DNA of 64,000 nt from Flagellimonas myxillae (GTDB lineage: Bacteria > Bacteroidota > Bacteroidia > Flavobacteriales > Flavobacteriaceae): the NCBI RefSeq assembly GCF_023502235.1, contig NZ_JAMFLY010000003.1, positions 372,001-436,000 of the forward strand. The letters run 5' to 3'. Numbering within the stretch: position 1 is the stretch's first letter; the number at the start of each line of letters is the position of its first letter. Positions 35,244 through 45,481 of this stretch are shown piece after piece. A model generated the notes under the pieces. It made no database searches. It saw nothing but the letters and a program-made list of their open reading frames with translations, and had not been told where the DNA came from. The translations under genes were made by a program, and so were the position numbers.

Positions 35244-36308
35244 ATGAAACTACACCTAATTTTACTGGGATTGTTCTTGTTCTACGGCTGTAGCTCAGCC
35301 GAACAAACAACTCCTGAAGATGCTAATCAACCACCCCAGAACAATAACCCACGATGGAGCATCCCTGTGGCGGCGGTTTTGGATGGTGGGCCTGGAAAAG
35401 ATGGGATTCCGGCTTTGGAAAACCCCAATTTCATTAGGGCCGACGAGACTACGGTACTCCAGAACAGCGATTTGGTCTTGGCATTTAAGAATGGGGACGA
35501 GGTTAGGGCTTATCCGCACATCATCTTGGATTGGCATGAGATCATCAATGATAATATTGGGGATGTTTCCATGGCCATTACTTTTTGTCCCCTTACCGGA
35601 ACAGGAATAGGATGGGGAAGGATTCTGAATGACACCGAAACCACTTTTGGGGTTTCTGGACTTCTGTACAACACCAATCTTATTCCGTATGATCGTTTGA
35701 CCGACAGTAATTGGTCACAAATTTTGAACGAATCCGTGAATGGAGATTTAATCGGAAGTAAACCGGAACTGTATCAATTATTGGAGACGAATTGGGGTAT
35801 CTTGAAGCAGATGTTCCCGGAGGTTGAGGTGGTAAGTACCAATACAGGTTTTTCAAGGACATATGGGGTTTCACCGTATGGGAATTACAATACTGACCAC
35901 GATTTTTTTCTCTTTCCGGTGGACAAAGACCCCAGATTACCTTCTAAGGAAAAGGTGCTGGCCATTTTAGATGGAAATCGGGCAAAAGCCTATCAATTTT
36001 CCGATTTTGAGACCGACAATGTTTTCAGGGACACCTACGGTGGGAATGAGTTATTGCTCGTTGGGAATCAAGATTTTATTACGGTGTTTGCACTGGAAAG
36101 CGATATGGTCAACTTGGAGTTTGAATATGCGTTCAATGCAGAAAATGGAGCCGTTGTTCTTACGGATAATGAGGGCAACGAATGGAATGTGTTTGGGGAA
36201 GCGGTATCCGGCCCAAGGGAAGGAGCGCAATTGGAACAAGTGGAAGCCATGATGGCGCAATGGTTTTCCATCCCTGCCTTTTATCAGACGCAATTGTATA
36301 GCGAATAA
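35244..36308 (+). CDS. DUF3179 domain lipoprotein
   Basis: This 354-residue lipoprotein (FLFYGC, lipid Cys16) carries the DUF3179 domain, seen in IPALENPNFIRADE, VRAYPHIILDWHEIIND and MAITFCPLTGTGIGWGR, where the CPLTGT stretch is conserved in the family. It presumably faces the periplasm. Its role is unknown. It is co-transcribed with the preceding barrel protein (10-bp gap) and is followed by a bidirectional terminator before groEL. Confidence 0.88.
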   Translation: MKLHLILLGLFLFYGCSSAEQTTPEDANQPPQNNNPRWSIPVAAVLDGGPGKDGIPALENPNFIRADETTVLQNSDLVLAFKNGDEVRAYPHIILDWHEIINDNIGDVSMAITFCPLTGTGIGWGRILNDTETTFGVSGLLYNTNLIPYDRLTDSNWSQILNESVNGDLIGSKPELYQLLETNWGILKQMFPEVEVVSTNTGFSRTYGVSPYGNYNTDHDFFLFPVDKDPRLPSKEKVLAILDGNRAKAYQFSDFETDNVFRDTYGGNELLLVGNQDFITVFALESDMVNLEFEYAFNAENGAVVLTDNEGNEWNVFGEAVSGPREGAQLEQVEAMMAQWFSIPAFYQTQLYSE

Positions 36309-36310
36309 AA

Positions 36311-36337
36311 AAAGCCCCGAAATTCGGGGCTTTTTTT
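36311..36337. terminator. Bidirectional terminator between DUF3179 gene and groEL
   Basis: A 9-bp stem (AAAGCCCCG at 36311-36319 with CGGGGCTTT at 36325-36333) around AAATT is flanked by an A-run on one side and a T-run on the other. It can end both the plus-strand DUF3179 gene and the minus-strand groEL gene. Confidence 0.92.
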
Positions 36338-36355
36338 AGGATATACTCTTATATC

Positions 36356-37993
<1,638 letters not shown>

Positions 37994-38004
37994 TTATTTG
38001 GTTT

Positions 38005-38078
38005 GTCATTCCTGTCCAAGCAGGAATCTTTTAATTATACTTTTATTTTTATTGGATTCCCGTATTCGCGGGAATGAC
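38005..38078. repeat. Two-hairpin intergenic repeat, copy A (groES-groEL gap)
   Basis: The element begins GTCATTCC and ends GGAATGAC, so its ends are inverted repeats. Inside are two hairpins: ATTCCTG (38008-38014) with CAGGAAT (38021-38027), and ATTCCCG (38056-38062) with CGGGAAT (38069-38075), separated by an AT-rich spacer. A second copy lies at 41629-41696. Similar GTCATTCC/GGAATGAC elements are known between genes of many bacteria. Confidence 0.85.
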
Positions 38079-38088
38079 ATGTGGTTGG

Positions 38089-38367
38089 TTATACGATTGC
38101 AAGGATGTCACTTTCGCGCATCATCAGGTAATCAGCACCACCCAATTTCAATTCGGTACCTGCGTATTTTCCGTAAAGAACGGTGTCGCCAACCTTAACG
38201 GTCATTGCTTCATCTTTGGTTCCTGGACCTACAGCAACTACTTTTCCTTTTTGAGGTTTTTCTTTGGCGGTGTCCGGGATAATGATTCCCGAGGCGGTTG
38301 TGGTTTCAGCTTCAACGGGTTCTATCAGAACTCGGTCCGCTAATGGTTGGATGTTAACTTTAGCCAT
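38089..38367 (-). CDS. groS: Co-chaperonin GroES (10 kDa)
   Basis: This 92-residue co-chaperonin caps the GroEL ring. The start [19 protein letters not shown], the mobile-loop region [27 protein letters not shown] and the end [13 protein letters not shown] are typical. It is upstream of groEL. A symmetrical TTTTCGTGAAAA lies at 38429-38440, 62 bp before the start, as a possible control site. Confidence 0.98.
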   Translation of the reverse strand: MAKVNIQPLADRVLIEPVEAETTTASGIIIPDTAKEKPQKGKVVAVGPGTKDEAMTVKVGDTVLYGKYAGTELKLGGADYLMMRESDILAIV

Positions 38368-38451
38368 ATTATTAATCTTTAGGTATTTATTTTAAAAATT
38401 CTCGAAAGCTTGGACAGAAATTATGCCATTTTCGTGAAAACTGACATATAG

Positions 38452-38490
38452 GAAAACAAAAATGCCAGCTTGTCATTTTCAAGCTGGCAT
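38452..38490 (-). terminator. Terminator after secG
   Basis: A perfect 11-bp stem (ATGCCAGCTTG at 38462-38472 with CAAGCTGGCAT at 38480-38490) is followed on the minus strand by TTTTTGTTTT. It ends the miaB-to-secG run before groES. Confidence 0.9.
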
Positions 38491-38515
38491 AATGTTATTT
38501 GTACTGTCATCAAGA

Positions 38516-38884
38516 CTAGTTGGAAGTATCCTCAGGATTTGTGTCATCCGTAGCCGGCACCTGCTCAGGAACCGTCTCAGGAACGGTTTCTGGAACCGTG
38601 GTCTCAATATCATCGCCCTGAAGCAATTTGGAATCGGCCTGGCTATAATTTCCTTTAAGGGAAACGTTGGAAACCAGGATTAGAACAATCAATAATCCCG
38701 CAAGGGTCCAGGTGCTTTTATCCAAAAAGTCACCCGTTTTTTTAACCCCACCAACAACTTGGTTTCCACTACCTCCAAATGAAGAAGAAAGACCTCCTCC
38801 TTTAGGATTCTGTACCATGATCACCAATACCAACAAAAGGCACACAACGATGATCAAAATCAAAAATATAGTAAACGTACTCAT
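38516..38884 (-). CDS. secG: Preprotein translocase subunit SecG
   Basis: This 122-residue protein has the two SecG membrane helices (FTIFLILIIVVCLLLVLVIMVQ and the segment around LAGLLIVLILVSN) joined by the conserved loop NPKGGGLSSSFGGSGNQVVGG. It assists SecYE in export. The C-terminal 30 residues are an acidic Pro-rich tail with the unit TVPE repeated in tandem (TTVPETVPETVPEQVP), an odd but in-frame extension. It lies 9 bp after a TPR-like gene and is followed by a strong terminator. Confidence 0.95.
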   Translation of the reverse strand: MSTFTIFLILIIVVCLLLVLVIMVQNPKGGGLSSSFGGSGNQVVGGVKKTGDFLDKSTWTLAGLLIVLILVSNVSLKGNYSQADSKLLQGDDIETTVPETVPETVPEQVPATDDTNPEDTSN

Positions 38885-38893
38885 GGTGTTATC

Positions 38894-39778
38894 TTAATCT
38901 TTATCTTTCTGCAGCTTCTTCACCGCCCGAATTTGGTCTGCAAAGAAACCACTTTTTTCCGGATATTTCAAACTCAATATTTTATAGGCCTGGATGGCCT
39001 TTTTGTACTTTTTTTGCTCGAGATAAACCTTGGCCAAAGTAGCGGTCATAAGTTCATTTTTGTCCATTTTTACAGACTCCTTGATATTGACCGTGGTCTT
39101 GGAATCTTTCTGCGGGACAATCTTGGGATTCTTCTCAATGAATTTATCGAGTAAATCGAACTTTTGTCTTTTGTCAAGGGACTTGGAAGCAGGGTCCAGT
39201 TCTTCTCCAGCATCCGGTTTGGATGTGAGCTGCAACCACTCCGTAAAGGAATGCCGCTCCTTTTTGGTGAAAGGCAAGGGTTTCCCCAACTCCAAATCTG
39301 TCTGTGGAGGGGTCGTCTCTTCCTTTGTTTCCTGAGGTTCTGGCTTTTCTTGTTTGGATTTGAACAAGGCCGGATTCAAAATTTGTTCGGCATCCTCAAT
39401 GTTCTGCGGTAAGGCCTCTTTCGATTCGCCGAGTAGGGGTTCTGTTTCCGGATTGGGTTCAATCTCTTCCGTAACGGCTGTTTTATCCTCCAGTTTGGGA
39501 GCCCTTCCTGCGATGGAATCGGCAATGTTGTTTTGAACAAATTCCTGGGAGGTGACAAAATCAAAAAGAACGTCCCGGTCGGCTGTATGGGCAGCTGTGA
39601 TTTTTAGGGCATTATTGTATTTGTAGCTATCCAGATTTTTTAGCCCCTTGAGATGCAGGGCCCTTGCGGCCTGAAAATAGGGATATTCCTCAATAATGCC
39701 CTCCAGTTCCCTAGTCTGTTTGGGAGACAGGATGGTATCTGACTTTTGAAGAATTTCTATAAAATCCGCTACGTTCAT
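38894..39778 (-). CDS. TPR-like protein of the lptE-secG unit
   Basis: This 294-residue protein has an N-terminal helical part (ADFIEILQKSDTILSPKQTRELEGIIEEYPYFQAARALHLKGL), a long acidic Pro/Glu-rich linker at about residues 95-180, and a C-terminal TPR-like helix pair (LAKVYLEQKKYKKAIQAYKILSLKYPEKSGFFADQIRAVKKL). No signal peptide is seen, so it is probably cytoplasmic. The gene is conserved between lptE and secG in flavobacteria by memory; its role is unknown. Gaps to its neighbours are 4 bp and 9 bp. Confidence 0.8.
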   Translation of the reverse strand: MNVADFIEILQKSDTILSPKQTRELEGIIEEYPYFQAARALHLKGLKNLDSYKYNNALKITAAHTADRDVLFDFVTSQEFVQNNIADSIAGRAPKLEDKTAVTEEIEPNPETEPLLGESKEALPQNIEDAEQILNPALFKSKQEKPEPQETKEETTPPQTDLELGKPLPFTKKERHSFTEWLQLTSKPDAGEELDPASKSLDKRQKFDLLDKFIEKNPKIVPQKDSKTTVNIKESVKMDKNELMTATLAKVYLEQKKYKKAIQAYKILSLKYPEKSGFFADQIRAVKKLQKDKD

Positions 39779-39782
39779 TTAT

Positions 39783-40301
39783 TTACCAATTACCTAATGA
39801 AGCATTAAAAATGTCCTGGGTGATGCGTTCAAAGATTTCTTCATGTGCCGTGGCCTGTATCGACGGTAATGAAGCTGCTGCATCAAAATCATAAAAGAAG
39901 GAAAAGCGACGTTCAAAGTCGGCATCGTCCTTGGTATTGTTAAAGAACCTGACATTGACACTCATGGTAAGCCGGTTTTGCGCAGTAAGTTGATCCGCCG
40001 TTGCCGTCATTGGGGTTACCTTGTATTCCACAATTTCACCTTCGTACAGCAAATCCCCATTACTTCCCGTTAAGGAAAGACTCGTTAAGTTGTTTATCAT
40101 TTCTTGGAGTGCATTGGTAAAGGCCCTATCCAATCCAGGTTCTATGGTAGAACCTGGTCTTTGGTCTGCATAATTCTGGAAGAAGTTGACCTGAAAACTT
40201 TCGGCAGTGCCAATATCCGCGCCTGAAAAATTATAAACCCCACAACCTTGTAAACTGAATACTATTGCAAAAAGCCCGAACCTAATCTTTTTTATAACCA
40301 T
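39783..40301 (-). CDS. lptE: LptE-family LPS-assembly lipoprotein
   Basis: Starting at ATG 40301 (MVIKKIRFGLFAIVFSLQGCGVY) this is a 172-residue lipoprotein with a short lipobox (SLQGC). The frame continues upstream to a TTG at 40349, but that part would precede the signal. The core VYNFSGADIGTAESFQVNFFQNYADQRPGSTIEPGLDRAFTNAL and the late SIQATAHEEIFERITQDIFNASL match the Bacteroidota LptE group, which plugs LptD for LPS insertion in the outer membrane. It follows the sigma-54 activator gene. Confidence 0.87.
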   Translation of the reverse strand: MVIKKIRFGLFAIVFSLQGCGVYNFSGADIGTAESFQVNFFQNYADQRPGSTIEPGLDRAFTNALQEMINNLTSLSLTGSNGDLLYEGEIVEYKVTPMTATADQLTAQNRLTMSVNVRFFNNTKDDADFERRFSFFYDFDAAASLPSIQATAHEEIFERITQDIFNASLGNW

Positions 40302-40351
40302 TGATTTTCTTGTCCAATAATCCAACATTCTAATTTGACGATTTTGCAAAA

Positions 40352-41623
40352 TTACAGATCGTACTGCTTTATTTTTCGATACAAAGTTCGTTCCGAAATC
40401 CCCAATTCTGAGGCCGCGGCCTTCCTTTTTCCGCGGTTTCGTTCCAAGGACTTTTTAATCAACTCTATTTCCTTTTCCTGTAAAGATAGGGTTTCTTCCT
40501 CTTCAATTTCCTCCGCAAAATGATAGCGGTCTTCCTGGGGTTGGGCTATCGGGGCAGCGGGCTCCACCACCGGTTCGGGCAAGTGCAAAACTTCGGTTAC
40601 ATTGCTTTCTTGATGCGGAATTTCCTCCTCTTTGTTCCCATAGATTTTCCGGATCAGGGTTTCGTTCTCTTCCTGGACCTTTTCCGTGTCGTTGTTTTTG
40701 AGCAATTCCAAGGTCAGTTTTTTCAGGTCGTTCAGATCGCCCTTCATATCAAAAAGGACCTTATAAAGAATTTCCCTCTCGTTGCTAAAGTCACTTTCCT
40801 TTTTGCGTTGCTCTACCACGGCCGGAAGGTTGGTATTGCTGGAATTGGGAAGGTAACTGTGCAGCGTGGCCGCAGTAATGGTCCTGTTTTCCTCTAACAC
40901 GGATACTTGCTCGGCAATGTTTCGCAATTGCCTAATGTTCCCGGGCCATCTGTATTTTAGCAATAATTGAACGGCCTGTTCCTCTAACCGTATGGTCGGC
41001 ATTTTATACTTCTGACCAAAATCCGAGGCAAATTTTCTAAACAGGAGGTGAATGTCGTCCTGGCGCTCCCGTAATGGGGGAATGTTTATTTCCACCGTGC
41101 TCAATCGGTAATACAGATCTTCCCGGAACTTTTCCTTTTTAATAGCCTCAAACATATTGATGTTGGTCGCAGCTACGATTCGTACATCCGTTTTCTGGAC
41201 TTGGGATGACCCCACTTTTAGAAATTCCCCATTTTCCAATACCCGGAGCAGTCGCACTTGGGTGGTTAATGGAAGTTCCCCTACTTCATCCAAAAAAATG
41301 GTACCTCCATCGGCGACCTCGAAGTAACCGCTTCGGGTCTGGGTAGCACCGGTAAAGGCACCTTTTTCGTGACCAAAAAGTTCACTGTCGATGGTTCCTT
41401 CGGGAATGGCGCCGCAGTTCACGGCTATATATTTGGCGTGCTTGCGATGGGATAGGGAATGAATGATTTTGGGAATGGCCTCTTTACCGACACCACTTTC
41501 CCCGGTCACTAAAACCGAAATGTCCGTTGGCGACACTTGGATGGCCTTTTCCAATGCCCTATTGAGCTTTACATCGTTGCCAATGAGCTCAAATCGCTGT
41601 TTTATGGATTGTACTGATTCCAT
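40352..41623 (-). CDS. Sigma-54 activator without receiver domain, Fis-type HTH
   Basis: This 423-residue AAA+ protein activates sigma-54 RNA polymerase. The AAA+ domain starts almost at the N-terminus (residues about 5-240) with Walker A GESGVGKE, the GAFTGA loop that contacts sigma-54, and Walker B GGTIFLDEVGEL. A linker of about 130 residues rich in charge leads to a C-terminal Fis helix-turn-helix (RKAAASELGISERTLYRKIKQY). There is no receiver, GAF or PAS domain, so control must come from level or partners. It lies between miaB and lptE on the same strand. A repeat element ends 5 bp before the ATG. Confidence 0.94.
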   Translation of the reverse strand: MESVQSIKQRFELIGNDVKLNRALEKAIQVSPTDISVLVTGESGVGKEAIPKIIHSLSHRKHAKYIAVNCGAIPEGTIDSELFGHEKGAFTGATQTRSGYFEVADGGTIFLDEVGELPLTTQVRLLRVLENGEFLKVGSSQVQKTDVRIVAATNINMFEAIKKEKFREDLYYRLSTVEINIPPLRERQDDIHLLFRKFASDFGQKYKMPTIRLEEQAVQLLLKYRWPGNIRQLRNIAEQVSVLEENRTITAATLHSYLPNSSNTNLPAVVEQRKKESDFSNEREILYKVLFDMKGDLNDLKKLTLELLKNNDTEKVQEENETLIRKIYGNKEEEIPHQESNVTEVLHLPEPVVEPAAPIAQPQEDRYHFAEEIEEEETLSLQEKEIELIKKSLERNRGKRKAAASELGISERTLYRKIKQYDL

Positions 41624-41628
41624 GCTTG

Positions 41629-41696
41629 GTCATTCCTGCGTATGCAGGAATCTTTTTTATTGTTAGGGTTGGATTCCGCATCAAGTGCGGAATGAC
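41629..41696. repeat. Two-hairpin intergenic repeat, copy B (miaB to sigma-54 activator gap)
   Basis: The element starts GTCATTCC at 41629 and ends GGAATGAC at 41696. The first hairpin pairs ATTCCTGC with GCAGGAAT (loop GTAT), the second ATTCCGCA with TGCGGAAT (loop TCAAG), with an 18-base AT-rich spacer. The layout equals copy A at 38005-38078 while the stem tips differ, so the copies drift with compensated pairing. Confidence 0.85.
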
Positions 41697-41704
41697 ATCA
41701 ACCA

Positions 41705-43168
41705 TTAATTGTTTATACTCAGTCCAACTGCTTGCCCGATTAAGGTCGCAGAGGTGCATTCGTTGATTTTTACATTGACAAAATCCCCGATTGTGTAGTT
41801 TTCCTTCGGAAAAACAACAACCGTATTTTGGGAGTTTCGGCCCATCCAATGGGCTTCCGATTTTTTTGAGGTTCCTTCGATCAAAACCTCTTCCACTTTG
41901 CCCACATGCTGTTGGGTTCTGAACAGACCATGTTGTTGCTGTAGGGCGATAATTTCCCGAAGCCTACGCTTTTTGGTTTCCTCTGGGACATCATCTTCCA
42001 TTTTTCGTTCCGCTAGGGTCCCAGGCCGTTCGGAATAGGCAAACATGAACCCAAAATCGTATTTAACGTACTCCATTAGGCTCAGAGTATCCTGGTGGTC
42101 TTCCTCTGTTTCGGTAGGAAAACCGGCAATCATATCCTGGCTTATGGCGCAATCGGGAATGATGGCCCTAATGTTGTCGATCAATTCAAAATATTCCTCG
42201 CGGGTATGAAGACGGTTCATGGCCTTTAAAACCCGGTCACTACCGCTCTGCACCGGCAAATGGATGTATTTACAGATGTTCCGGTACTTGGCCATGGTCT
42301 CGATCACGTCCAAGGTCATATCCTGGGGATTGGAAGTGGAGAATCTGATTCTCATTTTGGGTTGGGCCTCGGCCGCCATCTCCAAGAGCTTGGCAAAATT
42401 CACAGAAGTGGCTTTTTGCATATCCGTGGCTTTTTCAAAGTCTTTCTTCAATCCGCCCCCGTACCACAGATAGCTGTCTACATTCTGTCCCAACAGGGTG
42501 ATTTCTTTAAACCCTTTTTCCCAAAGATCATTTACCTCTTCCAAAATGGACTGCGGGTTTCTGCTGCGCTCCCTACCACGTGTAAATGGAACCACGCAAA
42601 AAGTGCACATGTTATCACATCCACGGGTTATGGAAACAAATGCCGTTACCCCATTGGAATTTAAGCGAACAGGTGCAACATCACCATAGGTTTCATCTTT
42701 GGAGAGAATCACGTTCACGGCATTTCTACCTTCATCAATTTCTTGGATAAGATTGGGCAGGTCCTTGTAGGCATCCGGACCAACCACCATGTCCACAATT
42801 TTTTCTTCCTCCAGGAATTTGCTTTTGAGGCGTTCCGCCATACAACCTAGAACACCAACCTTCATTCCGGGGTTGGTTTTTTTAACGGCATTGAATTTTT
42901 CAAGGCGCTTGCGCACGGTTTGTTCGGCCTTCTCCCGAATGGAACAGGTGTTGACCAAAACCAAATCGGCCTCGGCCATATCTTGGGTGGTATTAAATCC
43001 TTCCTTTGCCAAAATGGAAGCAACAATCTCGCTGTCCGAAAAATTCATTTGGCAGCCATAGCTTTCTATGTAGAGCTTCCTGGTATTTTTGGTATCGTTC
43101 TCCAAGGCTAGGGAGTTGCCCTGTTGACTTTCGTCTATTACTTTCTCTATTTCTTCGTTCCTGATCAT
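41705..43168 (-). CDS. miaB: tRNA-2-methylthio-N6-dimethylallyladenosine synthase
   Basis: This 487-residue radical-SAM methylthiotransferase modifies A37 of tRNAs that read UNN codons. The N-terminal UPF0004 domain has [15 protein letters not shown] with a cluster Cys, the radical-SAM motif is [20 protein letters not shown] (CxxxCxxC), and a TRAM domain closes the protein. A short N-terminal extension (about 28 residues) precedes the usual start. It leads the run miaB, sigma-54 activator, lptE, TPR-like, secG, with a good promoter match upstream. Confidence 0.97.
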   Translation of the reverse strand: MIRNEEIEKVIDESQQGNSLALENDTKNTRKLYIESYGCQMNFSDSEIVASILAKEGFNTTQDMAEADLVLVNTCSIREKAEQTVRKRLEKFNAVKKTNPGMKVGVLGCMAERLKSKFLEEEKIVDMVVGPDAYKDLPNLIQEIDEGRNAVNVILSKDETYGDVAPVRLNSNGVTAFVSITRGCDNMCTFCVVPFTRGRERSRNPQSILEEVNDLWEKGFKEITLLGQNVDSYLWYGGGLKKDFEKATDMQKATSVNFAKLLEMAAEAQPKMRIRFSTSNPQDMTLDVIETMAKYRNICKYIHLPVQSGSDRVLKAMNRLHTREEYFELIDNIRAIIPDCAISQDMIAGFPTETEEDHQDTLSLMEYVKYDFGFMFAYSERPGTLAERKMEDDVPEETKKRRLREIIALQQQHGLFRTQQHVGKVEEVLIEGTSKKSEAHWMGRNSQNTVVVFPKENYTIGDFVNVKINECTSATLIGQAVGLSINN

Positions 43169-43185
43169 TTCGTTGTAATGGGGGG

Positions 43186-43217
43186 CAAAGATAATGCATA
43201 TTCCAAAAAAGTGACAA
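43186..43217 (-). promoter_or_regulatory. Bacteroidota promoter before miaB
   Basis: On the minus strand TTG (43215-43217) and TATCTTTG (43186-43193) are separated by 21 bases. The -7 box fits TAnnTTTG perfectly and lies 17 bp before the ATG. This is the most complete promoter match seen in the window. Confidence 0.6.
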
Positions 43218-43298
43218 TTTGGCAGTTGTATTTAATAGGATATTAAGGAATATTTCCAATATTGGGCTACATTAAAACCATTCTTGACAAATACCACC

Positions 43299-44027
43299 AT
43301 GAATTTTTCCACCACCACACAACGGATTGCAGAGAGTGACCCCATCGATTTTGGTCAAATATTTAACAGCACCATAGAGCTTTTCAAGAAAGTCTGGGTA
43401 CAGGGATTTATTACCATTTTGTTGACATTCATAACCATTTTGCCCTTTTATATTATCATGTACCTACCCATGATTTGGCTTGGGATATGGGACCCAAGCT
43501 CTTTTGATACTGGTGAATTGCCACCGGTGGTCCTGTTGCTCATGTTTATTACCATGCCCATTGCGTTTTTGGGCATTGCCACGGTTGGACTTTGTTTGAA
43601 CGCAGCCTTTCTCAGGATTTGTTGGTTAAAGGACATGGACCAGTCGGCAAAGGAGGATTATTTTTATTATCTAAAAGGGGAATATTTCCGTAAGGCATTT
43701 ATGCTTGCCTTGATCATGTTTGGGCTTTCCGTCCTTGGAACCCTGCTCTGTTTTATTGGGGTGATTTACCTGTTGGTTCCCTTGTCATTATTTCCTGCGT
43801 TTTTGGCTTTTAACAAAGACCTCTCGGCCATGGAGATGACCAAGGCAAGCTTTGCCCTGGGCAACAAAAATTGGTTGGTCATATTCGGTTTGGTTTTGGT
43901 GACCGCATTGGTGGCCCAATTGGGTGTGGTGCTATGTGTGGTGGGGGTACTTTTTACTGCGATGTTTGGGAAGATACCCGCGTATTTCATTTATAAAGAA
44001 ATAGTTGGACTTCCCATCGACACATAA
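43299..44027 (+). CDS. Polytopic membrane protein of unknown function
   Basis: From ATG 43299 (MNFSTTTQRIAESDPIDFGQIF) this is a 242-residue protein with about six membrane helices, after a short soluble start that contains NSTIELFKKVWVQGF. The build resembles the membrane domain of glycerophosphoryl-diester phosphodiesterases or DUF975-like proteins, but no catalytic residues are seen. A frame extension to a TTG at 43284 adds five residues and is less likely. It stands alone between divergent miaB and an LVIVD lipoprotein gene. Confidence 0.8.
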   Translation: MNFSTTTQRIAESDPIDFGQIFNSTIELFKKVWVQGFITILLTFITILPFYIIMYLPMIWLGIWDPSSFDTGELPPVVLLLMFITMPIAFLGIATVGLCLNAAFLRICWLKDMDQSAKEDYFYYLKGEYFRKAFMLALIMFGLSVLGTLLCFIGVIYLLVPLSLFPAFLAFNKDLSAMEMTKASFALGNKNWLVIFGLVLVTALVAQLGVVLCVVGVLFTAMFGKIPAYFIYKEIVGLPIDT

Positions 44028-44107
44028 TTTTTTTTCAGTTTAAGGCGCAACTTTGTGGAAGCCATTTTATCTAATGAATGATATTCCATCAAAAAACTTA
44101 AACAAAA

Positions 44108-45361
44108 ATGAAAAAGAAAATTCTACTGATTTTATTCATAACAGGCTTGGCATTTATGTCATGCGAGACCAATGATGATAGCGATTATGCTGAATATTTG
44201 GTTGCTAGGCCCCTTGTGATAAGCAAGGCGGACTTGACTGTTGTCGATATCATTGCCCCAACACCGATCAACGAATCGGGAAAAGTTTACACCTACGGTA
44301 GCTACATTTTTATCAACGATAAATACCAGGGTGTCCACGTGGTTGATAATTCCAATCCACTGCAACCCCGAAAAATTGCCTTTATCAAGATTCCAGGGAA
44401 TGTGGACATTTCCGTAAAGGACAATTTCTTATACGCTGATAGTTTAACGGACCTTGTGGTCCTGGACATATCGGACATCAATAGCATTGAACTTGTGAAG
44501 CGGTTGGAGAATGTGCTGCACAATAATGTGTTTTGGCCTTTTGAAGCCGATATTATTGAAGATGGGGAATACGACTTCGAAACCGAGATTTTGATTGGGT
44601 GGGAAACCGTAACCGAAAGACGACTTATTGCCGAAGTTGAGGAACAAAGAAACAACGGTGGGTTCTTTATTGATGATCTGGCATTGGCCGAAACTGCCGA
44701 CGGAGGTAATGTGGGCCAAGGAGGTTCGTTGGCAAGATTCAAGATTGTGGAGGATTATCTGTATGCCGTGGATAGTCATAATATTAATGTATTCAATATT
44801 TCAGACCTGGATAATCCAGTGGATTTGGAAGATGTGTACGCTGGTTTCGATATAGAAACCATTTTTAATCGTGGCAACCATTTGTTCCTAGGAAGTATGC
44901 GGGGCATGTATATTTACGATATCACCTCTCCCGCAACCCCGACCTTTGTATCCGAGTTTCAGCATGGTACCGCCTGCGACCCAGTTGTGGTGGATGGGGA
45001 TTATGCCTATGTGACCCTGCGGGGTGGAAATGGATGTGGTGCGTTGGAAAGTGGTCTTTTTATTGTGGATATATCCGATATAGAAAATCCTGAACTGGCC
45101 ATAGACTATCCCATGGACGAGCCCTACGGTCTAGGCATCAAGGATGAAAAGCTATTTGTGTGCGATGGAAGCTCTGGTCTTAAAGTGTACGATAAGACGG
45201 ATGTAATGGAGTTGGAGCAATTAAATCACTTTAAAGATATTGTTACATTTGATGTGATCCCGTTGGATAGCCATTTGATCATGGTTGGCGACGAAGTGCT
45301 GTATCAATATGAATATTTGGGAGACGACATAAAGCTTATGAGCCAGATAGACCTCAAGTAG
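44108..45361 (+). CDS. LVIVD-repeat beta-propeller lipoprotein
   Basis: This 417-residue lipoprotein (FITGLAFMSC, lipid Cys19) is built of LVIVD repeats, seen in DLVVLDISDINS, NVFNISDLDNP, GMYIYDITSPATP, GLFIVDISDIENP and GLKVYDKTD. They probably form a surface beta-propeller for adhesion or protein binding; the partner is unknown. The segment at about residues 135-200 (ENVLHNNVFWPFEADIIED onward) interrupts the repeats. It ends in a terminator ahead of topA. Confidence 0.88.
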   Translation: MKKKILLILFITGLAFMSCETNDDSDYAEYLVARPLVISKADLTVVDIIAPTPINESGKVYTYGSYIFINDKYQGVHVVDNSNPLQPRKIAFIKIPGNVDISVKDNFLYADSLTDLVVLDISDINSIELVKRLENVLHNNVFWPFEADIIEDGEYDFETEILIGWETVTERRLIAEVEEQRNNGGFFIDDLALAETADGGNVGQGGSLARFKIVEDYLYAVDSHNINVFNISDLDNPVDLEDVYAGFDIETIFNRGNHLFLGSMRGMYIYDITSPATPTFVSEFQHGTACDPVVVDGDYAYVTLRGGNGCGALESGLFIVDISDIENPELAIDYPMDEPYGLGIKDEKLFVCDGSSGLKVYDKTDVMELEQLNHFKDIVTFDVIPLDSHLIMVGDEVLYQYEYLGDDIKLMSQIDLK

Positions 45362-45381
45362 GCGAACACAATAACCCCATT

Positions 45382-45412
45382 AAATATCCCGTTTTTAGCG
45401 GGATATTTTTTT
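45382..45412 (+). terminator. Terminator after LVIVD lipoprotein gene
   Basis: A perfect 10-bp stem (AAATATCCCG at 45382-45391 with CGGGATATTT at 45399-45408) with a 7-base loop runs into a T-tract. Confidence 0.9.
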
Positions 45413-45453
45413 GCCCTGAATTTTATTAAAAATCCAAAATCGAAAAATTCATA

Positions 45454-45461
45454 TACTTTTG
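45454..45461 (+). promoter_or_regulatory. Bacteroidota -7 box before topA
   Basis: TACTTTTG fits TAnnTTTG and lies 20 bp before the topA ATG. No -33 TTG is present at the usual spacing. Confidence 0.4.
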
Positions 45462-45481
45462 TTACCTCTAAACCCCGTTGC

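Noticed and set aside
38368..38461. CIRCE operator before groES
   Set aside because: No TTAGCACTC/GAGTGCTAA pair was found; only a short TTTTCGTGAAAA symmetry is present, too short to call.
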